A stretch of 64,000 nt of DNA from Panagrolaimus kolymaensis (taxonomy: Eukaryota > Nematoda > Chromadorea > Rhabditida > Panagrolaimidae), in the NCBI GenBank assembly GCA_028622995.1, contig JAJQJQ010000067.1, positions 372,001 through 436,000 on the forward strand, written 5' to 3'. A program made the translations under genes and the position numbers. Numbering within the stretch: the first letter of the stretch is position 1; each line of letters opens with the position of its first letter. The notes beneath the pieces were generated by a model, which had not been told where the DNA came from, did no database searches, and saw only the letters and a program-made list of their open reading frames with translations. Shown here one piece after another: positions 12,775 through 23,700 of the stretch.

Positions 12775-13592
12775 AAATAATAATTTGGTCGTTTTTTTCT
12801 ATCCTGTCACTTTTTTTTCAGTAAAAAAAATTTACAAGATAGAAAGAAAAAACTTGTTGCAAAAGTTTTTGATAAAGAAAACGTTGAACCGTTTATTTTT
12901 CTCTTTTATGTATATTAAAAAAAGGTGACACACCAGTTGATTTCCGTATCAATTTAATTTTTTTATCTTTCAAGACAATTATTCTTAGCATATAAAAAGG
13001 TGTGTTCGTTAAAAAAAATATGCTTTGGTTGTCAAATATTATTTATTATAATGAAAAAAATAATTATTGTTTTTAAAGTCATCATAAAATCATTCAAATG
13101 CTCAATTCAATTTTTTATACGAAAATGATGACCTCTTTAAACAATGCAACAACAAAAAAAACATTTGTTAATAAATAAATAAAATCTTGGTCATTTACAT
13201 GCGTGTGTACATACTTTCAGTATCAAAGTGTATTTAAAAATTAAAATGCTTATTAGCAGCGAGTATTCTATTTTATTTCAAATTTACTACCTTTGAAATT
13301 TTTATAAACGCGTTTTTAAAATTTAAAAAAAAATACTGCAAATTTTTTTTTCATTCTACAGCCTTCATTTGCATAGAGAAGATAAGACTCACGTTTTTTA
13401 AAACCTTTTTTTTACAATTGCAAATAATAAAATATTGCTTAGCAACAATAACAACAACGGCACACTTTTATTATCATCAATTTTTTTATTTTTTCTTTTG
13501 ACACAAAGCAAGCACAAAAAAAAATTGCTATATAAAGAAAAGATGATTATTTACTAAAAAAAAAGTAATAATAATTTCAAAAATTTTTTAAA
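12775..13592. other. Divergent intergenic region
   Basis: About 0.8 kb between two divergently transcribed genes, so it probably contains both promoters. It is AT-rich with long homopolymers. No specific element could be assigned by eye. Confidence 0.55.
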
Positions 13593-14665
13593 ATGAAAAA
13601 TGGTGAAGTTGTTGTTCCTCGTAGAAGTGCTTCAAAGGATAAAAAGTTTGTTTGTTGATTGAATAATTTTTTATTTGAGTTTCAAAAATATTAAAAAAGT
13701 GATATCTTTTTTTTAGACGAACATCCCCACCTAAATCTTCTCATCATGGAGGAAGATTTGATGGTTTAGTGGTAATTGTTACAGGATCTTCAGCTGGAAT
13801 TGGACAAGCTACAGCATTGCAATTTGCTAAAGAAGGAGCATCCGTTACCATTCACGGACAATCAATGGAAAAATTGGAAGAAACTAAAAAACAAATAATT
13901 GCGGCAGGGATTTCAAAATCTAAAGTTCTTATTGTCTCTGGACCAATTCAAGAGGAATCAACTCAAAATAAAATTATTGATGAAACCGTGAAGCATTTTG
14001 GAAAATTAAATATTCTTGTTAATAATGCTGGATGCGCGACCAAACCCGGTGAAACTGATCACAATTCCATGGAAGCTTTTGATTTTGTTTTCAATGTTAA
14101 TGTTCGAGCGTAAATCTTTTGTTTTCAATTAATCAGGCAAAAAAACAAATTTTTTAGTTTTTCAGGATGTATCGCCTCTGTCAATATGCCACTCCACATC
14201 TTGAAAAAACCAAAGGAACCATAATCAATGTTTCTTCGGCAGTTTCAGAAAAAACTTATGCCTCAGGAATGCCATATTCCATGACCAAAGCCGCAGTCAA
14301 TCATTTAACCAAAAATTTTGCGGCTTCCTTGGCTCCAAAAGGAATTCGAGTTAATTGCATTGCGTAAGTTTTTTATTTTTTGGTTTCCACATTTTTTTGT
14401 TTGAATTTTAAACTTTTTTCAATTTAAAATGAAAAAAATATTTTATTTTAGTCCCGGCGCCGTTCACACGGATTTTGCAACTCGTACAGGAATTTCTGAA
14501 GATGAACTTAAAAAAATTCTTGATCAATTTTCTCAAAGCATTCCATTGAAACGCGTTGGAGCTTCACATGAGCAAGCTCAACTCATTGTAAATATTGCAG
14601 CACCTGAAAATTCTTACATGACTGGTTCCATTATTTTCAATGATGGCGGTCTTCTTATTTCATGA
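13593..14665 (+). CDS. Short-chain dehydrogenase/reductase (classical SDR)
   Basis: Four exons, 13593-13645, 13717-14109, 14166-14363 and 14452-14665, give 285 residues, a normal classical-SDR length plus a short N-terminal extension. The Rossmann cofactor motif TGSSAGIG lies at residues 40-47, NNAG at about 120-123, the catalytic Ser in NVSSAVS at about 172, and the YSMTK motif (Tyr about 186, Lys about 190). The C-terminal GGLLIS ends the last strand. SDRs oxidise or reduce alcohol/ketone groups with NAD(P)H. An Arg-free but His/Gln-rich segment after the second strand (IHGQSMEKL) does not settle NAD versus NADP. The substrate is unknown; the sequence most resembles the expanded nematode DHS group. 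All splice phases close and no damage is visible. No signal peptide, so probably cytosolic. Confidence 0.9.
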
Positions 14666-14696
14666 TTTAATGGGGCAGGCACTCTCACCTAATTTA

Positions 14697-14740
14697 AAGT
14701 CTTTAGAATTTCCTATTTTACTATTAGCAATTTTTTAACT
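14697..14740 (+). repeat. Relic of the Ly6-like gene 3' end
   Basis: About 42 bases just downstream of the SDR stop (starting AGTCTTTAGAATTT) closely match the final coding bases of the Ly6-like gene (about 17573-17615), which encode its hydrophobic tail. The match is in the same orientation. The rest of that gene is absent here, so this looks like a leftover of a local duplication. Confidence 0.6.
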
Positions 14741-15273
14741 TTCATTTTTTGGATACCGTGTAACACCCCTGCTATTACATTTCTTTACGTATCAGAAGTT
14801 TAACCTCTTTTAAAAGCAATGTTAATGAAAATGTGTACATTTTTTTAATGATAAAGTATGGCAAGAGAGTTTTAAAAATTTAATATCATTAAAATCTATA
14901 ATAAAAACTTTGCATTTCGTTATATTTTTATTTGTGACAGTTTTTTAAAACAACCAAAATTTTATGGGAAATTGTCATAAATTATTTTCAAAAAACTCGT
15001 TGAAATTATGTATCAAAAATTAATAATAAAAAAAAAGTTGTTCAGTAAATAACTTTGATTGAACAAGAGACAATAATCTATAAACAATTTGACAACAAAA
15101 TAGAAAGTTGTTGGCCTTTTATGGTTTTCATCCATTATTTATGAATTTTGTAGTTTCTTTGTTTGGTAAAAACAAATGAATAATCACGCAAGCGTAAGAA
15201 AAAAAAATCAAATATATATACAAATATAAAAAAACAAGAGTGTAGCGGTTTTATATTTTAACACATTTCTAGA
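14741..15273. other. Intergenic, nothing recognised
   Basis: AT-rich spacer between the SDR and sulfurtransferase genes, which lie in the same orientation. The distance of about 0.6 kb argues against a tight nematode operon. A short CA/TA-rich run precedes the next ATG. Confidence 0.5.
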
Positions 15274-16485
15274 ATGTCTTCTGAAAGATTTATTAATGTT
15301 AGTAAATTGAATGAATTGTTAAAAGTTTGTTTTCCTACTTTTTTAGCAAAGTTGTGTAAGTTTTTTTTATGCTTTTTAGACTCAAAGAAAAGATTTGCGT
15401 GTTCTTGATTGCACATATCAAATTGGCCCTAAACCTGATCCCAAAGAACATGCTAAAAAATATTTGGATAATCCTGAAGCGTTAATAAAAAATGATTCTC
15501 CGTAAGCTTGCTTCTTTGTGTCAATTATTTTAAAAAGATAAACGAATTTTGGAGAATTTATTTTCAGACAATTTCAAGCGTTCGCACAATCACATATTCC
15601 AACAGCTCGTCATTTTAACATTGATTTTGCAATGGCACCTGGAGAATTTGAAAGGTCCTCATTTCTTGAACCAGAAAAATTTCAAGAATATATTCAAAAT
15701 TTGGGAATTAACACTAATGATCACATAGTTCTTTACAGCCGTGGTCCATTAGGTGGAATGCTTTTTGCAGCGAGAGCATTTTGGATTTTTAAGGTTTGAA
15801 TATATATTTAAAAGCGAGCGAGTTTCTATAATATTTTATGAGTTTAGTGTTATGGTCATCAAAACATTTCTATTGTTAACGGTGGATTTGATGCTTGGAT
15901 TAAAGCGGGATATGAAACTGAATCCTTCACCGAATCTCCAAGATATCCAAAGGGGAATTGGCGTGCTGAATATTGTCTTTATGATCATATCATTAGCTTT
16001 TATGATATGACGACAAAAGATCCATATAAAAATCAAGATGTTTTTGAAAAATCCATGGAAGCAAATATTTTAGATGCTCGAATGTCAGCTAGTTTTAACA
16101 ATGAAATTGATTGTGGTTTTGATAAATCCAAAGTTTCTGGTAGTCATATTCTTGGAACGAAGAATGTTCCTTGTAGTGACTTCGTTGATGAAGATGGTCT
16201 CATTTTATCAGAAGATAAAATTAAAAAACTACTCAATAAAAGTGGATTTGATATATCCAAGCCTACCGTAACCCTTTGTGCTATGGGGAATCAAGCTTCC
16301 ATGTTAGCCACTATCATTGATAGCGTTTATCCCAATGCTGAATTGAAAGTTTTTAATGTAAGAAGAAAAGTTTTTTTTGATGGTTAAAAAATTGCAAAAA
16401 ATTAAAAATGCAAATTTTATAGGGAAGTTTAAAAGAAATGGAATTGCGCGCTCCGGAAAGAATCAATGGTGGCATTCAAAAATGA
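15274..16485 (+). CDS. Two-domain rhodanese / 3-mercaptopyruvate sulfurtransferase
   Basis: Exons 15274-15324, 15380-15501, 15568-15793, 15848-16357 and 16423-16485 join in phase to give 323 residues, the usual length of the family. The N-terminal rhodanese domain shows the typical VLDCTYQI, HIPTARHFNIDF, YSRGPLGGMLFAARAFW and IVNGGFDAWIKAGY elements. The second domain has LDARMSASFN, GSHILGTKNVPC and the active-site loop LCAMGNQASM with the catalytic Cys at about residue 277. These enzymes move sulfur from mercaptopyruvate or thiosulfate to acceptors such as thioredoxin or cyanide. The loop CAMGNQ differs from the common CGSGVT of mercaptopyruvate sulfurtransferase, so substrate preference is uncertain. 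No targeting peptide is evident. A poly(A) signal AATAAA sits at about 16498. Confidence 0.9.
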
Positions 16486-17098
16486 TGTTTCTAAATTAAT
16501 AAATATTTTTTGTTTCATTTAACTTTTTCGTTTTTACACTGATCATTTATTATAGAAGTTTTGTATGCTGTTGTTTAAATGCATTTGAAAAAAAAAATTT
16601 ATATCAGTTGCTTTTATTTTTAATTAAAAAAATATTTGATTCAATGAAAAAATAAATACAGTAATTCTAAAAACCGCAAGCATAATCATGGCTCTTAAAT
16701 ATTCTAAAAAAAGAATTATGGGTGGTTCCTTCTCGACGAAATTTTATGAGATCGAGACTCGAGACTTTGGTTTCGGGGAATACGTGCTCCAAAAAAGCCT
16801 TTTATTTCTTTTTTCTTTTCGTTTTTTCGATCAGACTGGCGACGACAAGTTCAAATATGAGTCACGTTTGTTTACATATGCAAAAAATGGGTGCAGACAA
16901 ATAAATGCGAAGGTGGAAGGAAAATCGTCGTTGTGATAAGTGTTTTTTAGCACCGTTTTTTCCTTCATTTTTTTTTATTATCATTTTTGATAATCAAAAA
17001 AGGAGTGGGGTTGTCTAGAGGAGTGTAACAAAAATTTTCAAAGTACAAATATATATATAATCGTTGGTGCTTTTAAGAAAGTTTACGTACGTGCAAAA
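16486..17098. other. Intergenic, nothing recognised
   Basis: About 0.6 kb. An 82-codon open frame at 16688-16936 has no recognisable domain, no family-like composition and no splice partner, so it is not annotated as a gene. Confidence 0.5.
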
Positions 17099-17623
17099 AT
17101 GCTAAAACTATTGATTATTTTATTATCAACTCTTTATATCTTATGTTGTTGCTTTTTAGGTAAACGTTTAAGTTACTTTGATTCGATTTTAAATCATCTT
17201 TAAACAGTTTTGTTTTTAGTTTCAGTTAACGCTATAACTTGCTATATTGACGAACATCTTGAAGCCACAAAAACAGGATGTTCCTATTGCGGTTATGGTA
17301 CTTTTTGTTTTTTTAAACGTTTCTTTTTGCTTTAAAAATAACCCTTCCTTTTAGACAGAGGATTAACTTACGTTACTCGATTATGCTTGAATGTCCCTTC
17401 ATTCAGTTATCCTGGGGGAATTTTTCGCGTTCAAAATAGTTGTGTTAATATGGACGTAAATGGAATAAAAAATGACCTTTATATTTGTAATTCAGATAAA
17501 TGTAATGATGCTTGTCATCAAAATTCTAACCACCATGATAATGGAGATGGTAATGGAGCCATGACAGTTGTTATGTCTTTAGAATTTTCTATGTTACTAT
17601 TAGCAATTTTTTTGATTCATTAA
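17099..17623 (+). CDS. Small secreted Ly6/three-finger-like protein, probably GPI-anchored
   Basis: Three exons, 17099-17159, 17226-17297 and 17355-17623, give 133 residues. Residues 1-21 are a clear signal peptide (MLKLLIILLSTLYILCCCF). The mature part has about eight Cys, beginning ITCYIDEH and CSYCGYG and ending with YICNSDKCNDACHQN, the LxxCNxDxCN pattern closing Ly6/uPAR folds. A His/Asn/Gly-rich linker follows, then a hydrophobic tail VVMSLEFSMLLLAIFLIH ending without charged residues, as expected for a GPI-attachment signal. Nematodes have many such small surface proteins of unknown role. AATAAA at 17631 follows the stop closely. A fragment of this gene's 3' end recurs at 14697. Confidence 0.75.
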
Positions 17624-17786
17624 AAAGTTTAATAAAATATAAGAATTAAAACTAAAATAAATAAATGTGACCCGTTTATTTTATTTTTTTCATGTAAAAA
17701 AGCAAAAAATAAATTCATAAAATGAGGAATGCTTATTTTAAAAAAAGATTATTACTTATGGGTGGCTAAGTTTGGTTTGGTTTAGA

Positions 17787-20700
17787 TCAATTTTCAATTC
17801 GAACTTTTCCATGTGTCAAACAATAAATAGCTCGAATTCGTTCCTTCGCTTGTTGCATCGAAGGTTGAAGAGCTAAAGTGGAATAAAAAAATTTGAGAGC
17901 TCGATGGTGGTCATTCTGAAAATTGTAAAACAGAAATAAAAGAAAATAATCATTTTAAATCAAAAATAACTCCAGTTAAATTTTTTGAAACTTACCATAG
18001 AAGCATAAATATTAGCTAAAGTAAAATGGGTGGTAACTAAATCAGGAGTTAATTGATGAGCTTTTCCACCCGCAATCAACGCGCTATGCAAGAATCCAGC
18101 TTGATGAAAAATGTTTGCTAATCCGATTAATGAAGTATCCTACAAAATGAGAAACACTTGAATAATAATAATTAAAGCCAATAATTTTAAGGAGACTTGA
18201 AGACTTGCCTTTTTATCTTTGGGTAAATTTTTAAGCGCGTGTCGTAAACACTTGAGCGCATTCACTGCGTCTCCTTTAACTCTCCAATAAAGGGTTGAAG
18301 CAGCTGTTATAACTCCATTTACACCATCATCTTGTAAATCTATAAATTCAAAATAAATATAAGAATTTGCATTTTGTTTTGAGATAGCCAAATGAAAAAT
18401 TTTTTGTTAACCAATTCAAAAAATATGTTTGTTGGCTTTTATTAATTCTAAAATTAGAAATATTTTTTTGGACTTTAATCTTTTTTGCTAAACTTTTTTT
18501 TTACAAAAAAAAGTATTTTGTTTTTTTTGCTGCTTTTTTCTAAAAGTTTTCTTTAAAAGCTTTTTTCTTTTTTCTGTTTCCGGTTTTAAACAAAAACTTT
18601 TTGTGGAATAAATAAACTTACGTCCATGTTTGGGATTTAATTTCGAAGTTTTCATTGCTAAATGTAATCTCGCAGCAACGTGTTCAATTCTTTCATGTTT
18701 ATGGCCCAAACTCATCAAAGCCTAAAAAATAATAATACAAATTAGAAAAATTAAGAAATGAAAAAGTAAAACTTATTTCAGTGAGACCAATTTCAGGTTT
18801 ATAAAATTTAAAATATTCTTTATATCTAAATGCAGGCAAATCATCAAGAACTTTCCATTCATCCGTGTATTCCACATCCGGACAAAATGGTTCATCTCGA
18901 GTTATGGTTGTTACGGGAGCCGAGAGATCCACGTAATCTTCCAATCGAACTCCTTTGGCCGTAACAGAAATATATGTGGAAGATGGATGGTCCAAGACTC
19001 GTTTATTTTTTTCTGTCATAACACAATAATCTGCCAATGTATTTTCTTTTGGAGGTTTTAGATAGCGGAGTCCTTTTTTAATTAGGTCTTCAGTTGGTTC
19101 GGGGAGATACTAAAAAAATGACAGTTATATTATTTTTAATAAAGAATTTTCAAGAATTTTTGACGATTTTTAATGCCCCTTTTAAACTTTTAAAAATCAT
19201 CCAAAAATTGAGAAATATTCAAAACCTTCAAAGCAAAATATTTTGTTTTATTAATAATAAATTCAAATTTTCGTTGCAAGAATCTGTGTAATTTTTTTTA
19301 TTAATTTTTAATATAAAATAAATTTTTTTAACAGAGAAAGGTTTTACGTAAAAAAATAATGCTGAGAATCCTTGTCATATTTATTTTAAGTTAGCTTTTG
19401 TAAAAACCTTACCGATGGCAAATCAACATCCAATTCCATCATTTGTTTTCGATCGGTCATGCTTCCAATTAATGAAACCTTTAATTTAAATTCTTTTTCA
19501 CTCATTTTTGCATTCATTAGTTGCTCGTTTTCTTTTTCCTGTCGAAGTCGATTTTCTCTAATTTCACCGAAATCTGTCATTCCTTGTTCGAAGTCACTCA
19601 TATTTGGCGATAAATTAGATTTAAATAATTCCGATGTGGAAGGATCATATCCGCCATAATCCAATGGAATTATTGGAGGCTCTTTTGGCTCTTTTGGTAA
19701 AATCATGGAATTTAATTTATTTTTAATAAAAATATCATTTAGATCTTGACGAGAAATAAAATAAGGTGCAAGTATTTGAAGTTGTTGAGGAGCGGGATAA
19801 CTTTTGCGCTGAAAATAAAAAAGTTTTTAATACATTAAATTAATTTTGTCGAATCGAGGGTTTTGAATTAAAAATGTTTTTAGCATAAAAATCTAATTCA
19901 TTTCTATGCAACAATGTATTCAATTTTGAGACTAATATCGTAATTTCGACACAGTTCAAATTTATTTTCGCTTTGAGACATAAAGAAACTTTTTTTTAAT
20001 AAATTAATAACATAAAAAATAATTTTAAAAAATTCAGAAAAAAAGTAAAAAAAATTGTAAAAATCAATAAAAGTAAACTATCTAAATATGGCGCCAAAAC
20101 TTACAGTATAATTTCCACTGCATCGAATATATTCAAATTCCATTTTACTCATATCATTATTTTCATTTTTAATTGTTGCAACTCGAAAACATTTATAATT
20201 TTTAGCTTCTTTTCCATAACAATATGCATTTTGTTCTTGAGGCCAACAACAAATTGGATTATATTGAATTTTAACAGATTTAATAAAATTATTTTCTGAT
20301 TTTTGAATACATTTTATTCCAACTAATCCTATTTCAGCATCTCCAAATCGGGGCTCAATTTCGAGTGTTTTTGAAAAATGTTTTTTTGATTCATAAAAAT
20401 TTTTAGTTAAAAAATTTAAATATCCCAAAAGATAATGTGGCAAAGGTTCATTTGGATCAATTTTAATCGCTTTTTCAACCATAGATTTTGATATTTGAAA
20501 ATATTTTGGCCCAAGTCTCATAGTTATTTGTGCAAGTTGGGTCAAAGCTAAATCCTCAAATTTTCCATTGTCGTCGTCAACTAACGCCATTTTCAAGCAT
20601 ATTGCAGCTTGTTTGGGTTTTCCATAATATCTCCAATAAATGGCTGCTAAATTTCCTGAAATCCATTTAGGCCCAATTGAATATCGTAAAATGGTTGAAA

Positions 20701-23700
20701 TTCGTTGCCCAATATCGCCAATCAAAGCTTTTCCATTTCCATTTCCGCCAAGAATGGAAAATAAATACTTTTTTAAAGTAGTTTCTTGAAATACTTTGAT
20801 TCCTGTTGTTGCATCGTTAAAATCAGCTAATTTTAAACCAGGAAAAATTTCAAGCGAATCATTTAATTTAAATTCTTGGCCCAAATATTGCCCACATTCG
20901 GGTTCCGACCATGGCAATGGACTTATTTCTTTGGGGCTCAAAGCGAGTAAGGTCGTTAAAATATATGAGGTCCTACAACGAAATTTTTTATTAAACGTTT
21001 TTAGTTAAATGTTTAAAATTAATTTGCTTACGAATATCCTTTATTATCAGGAGCAATAAACTTTTCAGGAAAAGCAGGAAAATCTTCTATTCCATCGAAG
21101 AAGTAGTCATCATCGTCAGATTCATCAAAAAGTTTACTTTGATTAAAACTTAAAAATTCTTCGCATTCAATTGTTGTTGTAGCCAAAGAAGTTTTTTTAT
21201 GGTTTGTTTTGGAACTAAAATTTAAATATATAATAACGACTGAATTAAGGTTCTTCGCTCAGAAAATTACAAAAAAAAGAATTAATTATTTTTTTTAACA
21301 TAAAAATGCAAACGAAAATATTTCTGTTCGAAACGGAATCTTGAATCCTAATAAAGTTTTAGAAGTCTGAAAAAGCTTTCTAACCAAATTTAAAATTCAC
21401 AACAAAAAAAGAGAATATTTTTAGTTTTTTTAGGCAAATATTTTTCTATTTTTTCTTTGTTACTTTTTTACAGAAAATTTTCCAAAAAAATTTTACCTAC
21501 CTTTTTTTAAGCGGATACTTTTTCTCATGTTGAGGTTCATCAATAACTATCGAAACGTATGGTTCTAATTTTTGAAAATAATTATGAAATGCTATATGAG
21601 CTTCAAGCATATAATTTAAATATGCTGCATGTTGTTGAGGAGCTTGACTAATTTCATTTAAAAGTTCTGAAACTTTTTGTGATTCTTCTATTCGCTTTAA
21701 TCTTCGTCGATTTTGAATAGATTCTTGATATTTTTTTGGGCTTTCAACTTTACAAATTAAAGCTTGCTTTTTCTTCGGATTTTTAGTTCCCTGACATTTC
21801 ATTCCATCCAAAGGTTTTCCACCCGTGTTTGTTAAAAATTCATAAGCATATTTTTCAGCGAACCAATTTTCTATTGAAATCATGCGTTCAAACATTTGAG
21901 ATTGTTGAAATTCCCATGAATGTAAATTTTGTCTAAAAATTTTGGCATGAAAACATTGAAATTAAGTATTTGGATATTGTTGAAGGACACCCATTTTTTT
22001 ATATACCAAAAAAGTAAAGTTTCATAAATTTTCAAAGTTTTCGAAAGCCTTTGAAATTTTTTATTTAAAAAACGCCTTTTTTTATTAAAAGTAACTTCAC
22101 CAATTTTTTGTACTTTCTCTTACTTTAAATTATCTATTTCTTTAGCTGGACGAATATTTTCTAATTCCATTATTCCTAATTCACATTTAAGTAAATTTTG
22201 TTTAAGTTGTAATAAATTTTTTTCATCTGCATCATTCGCCAAAAGCAAAGCCATAGAATAATAATCTTCTGCAGCTCGATAAAGTTGAGTTAAAACATGA
22301 ACATCCCCTGCAGCATGAAACCATTGAGAACTGTGTCCATTTGTAAGGGTTTCATCTGAAGTTCGAAAGGCTGCAATCGCATGATAATAATCTTTTGCTT
22401 TAGCATGAATGCAACCAATTTGATATATTCCCGCTGTGGAAATGGACATAATGAGATGTTTTTGTAAACATGTGGCCGCTTCACGAGGGTTGCCAAGATA
22501 CCTCCAATAAAATCCAGCATAATAAAGGGCAAAAAATTTATAATCTTCCTGAAAAGCGTGATTGTTTTTAAATATATATTTTTTTAGGAAAATAAAACAC
22601 TATTCGAAAAGCAAACACTTAATTTAATTTCTAATAAGGCTTCCTTATAAAAATTTAAGAATTTAAAAATATATACATTATGAAAGCAATTTTGTCAACT
22701 CTGATTTGCTCTTTTTAACAACCGACATTTATTACTAAGTGCTCAAATATTATATGTATTAATATCACTAACTAAATGCAATGTTAGTAATAAAAAATTA
22801 TTTTAAATTTTTAAAAAAACTATGTACTTCTTTTCTTCTTCCTCATAAATTAAAATATTTCGGGTTGAGAATTATTTTATTCGATCCAAAAAAATTAAAA
22901 ATTAGTTTTAAAGATAAACAAATTTTAATCTCCACTTTGCATAACTATAAAACCATAACTGTAAAAGAAGCTCTTAAAATTTCTTAAATTAGGACACCAA
23001 AAAGAGACACATTCTTAAAATTCAGTGGCAAAAAATTTTTAAAGCCGCCGCTGAACTGGGTGTTCCAAAAAAACATTTACTTTGGTTTAAAAAAAGATTT
23101 CTCCACGTTTATTGACTTAATTTTATCAGAGATTTCCCCACTTTTATTGACTTCGTACTTAACAACTTTTATTGAATCCAAAAAATAAGATTTCCAGACG
23201 TTTATTGAGTTACATTTAACCCAGTTCCCTCCTTTTTCTTTTTTTTATTTTCCCATTATATGATTAATTATAAACTTGGTTTTTAGAATTTTTTAGAAGA
23301 GGATCGAAAAATTGGTGGATTGAGATCTAAAAAGTTTAAATTTATTTTCTGGATCAAATTTTTGGGAAATACGTTTTAGAAAATGGACAAAATTTGAAGG
23401 TATTTTTCCGATAAAGTTTGTGAACTGTTGGAGTGCTTTATGGGGCCCATCAAATATGTCTCTTCTCTGTCTTGGACGTGGTCTATCTCTGGTTGTCTGT
23501 CTCCCTCTCCTGTATCATTGCCTGTGAATATCTAACCGCCTACTTATTGTTCTTGTTAGTATATTGTATCTCTTGATGTAACTGTGGACTTCGGTCTTAT
23601 ATAAACTTCTAATACTAATTGTATATCGGCTGATACAACAACTGGTGACGAGATTGGATTCTCCTGCTGCTTCTACGTATTCTGATTTTCAAAATGGTGG

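Noticed and set aside
16688..16936. 82-codon open frame between the sulfurtransferase and Ly6 genes
   Set aside because: Two overlapping frames compete, with no domain, signal or splice partner.
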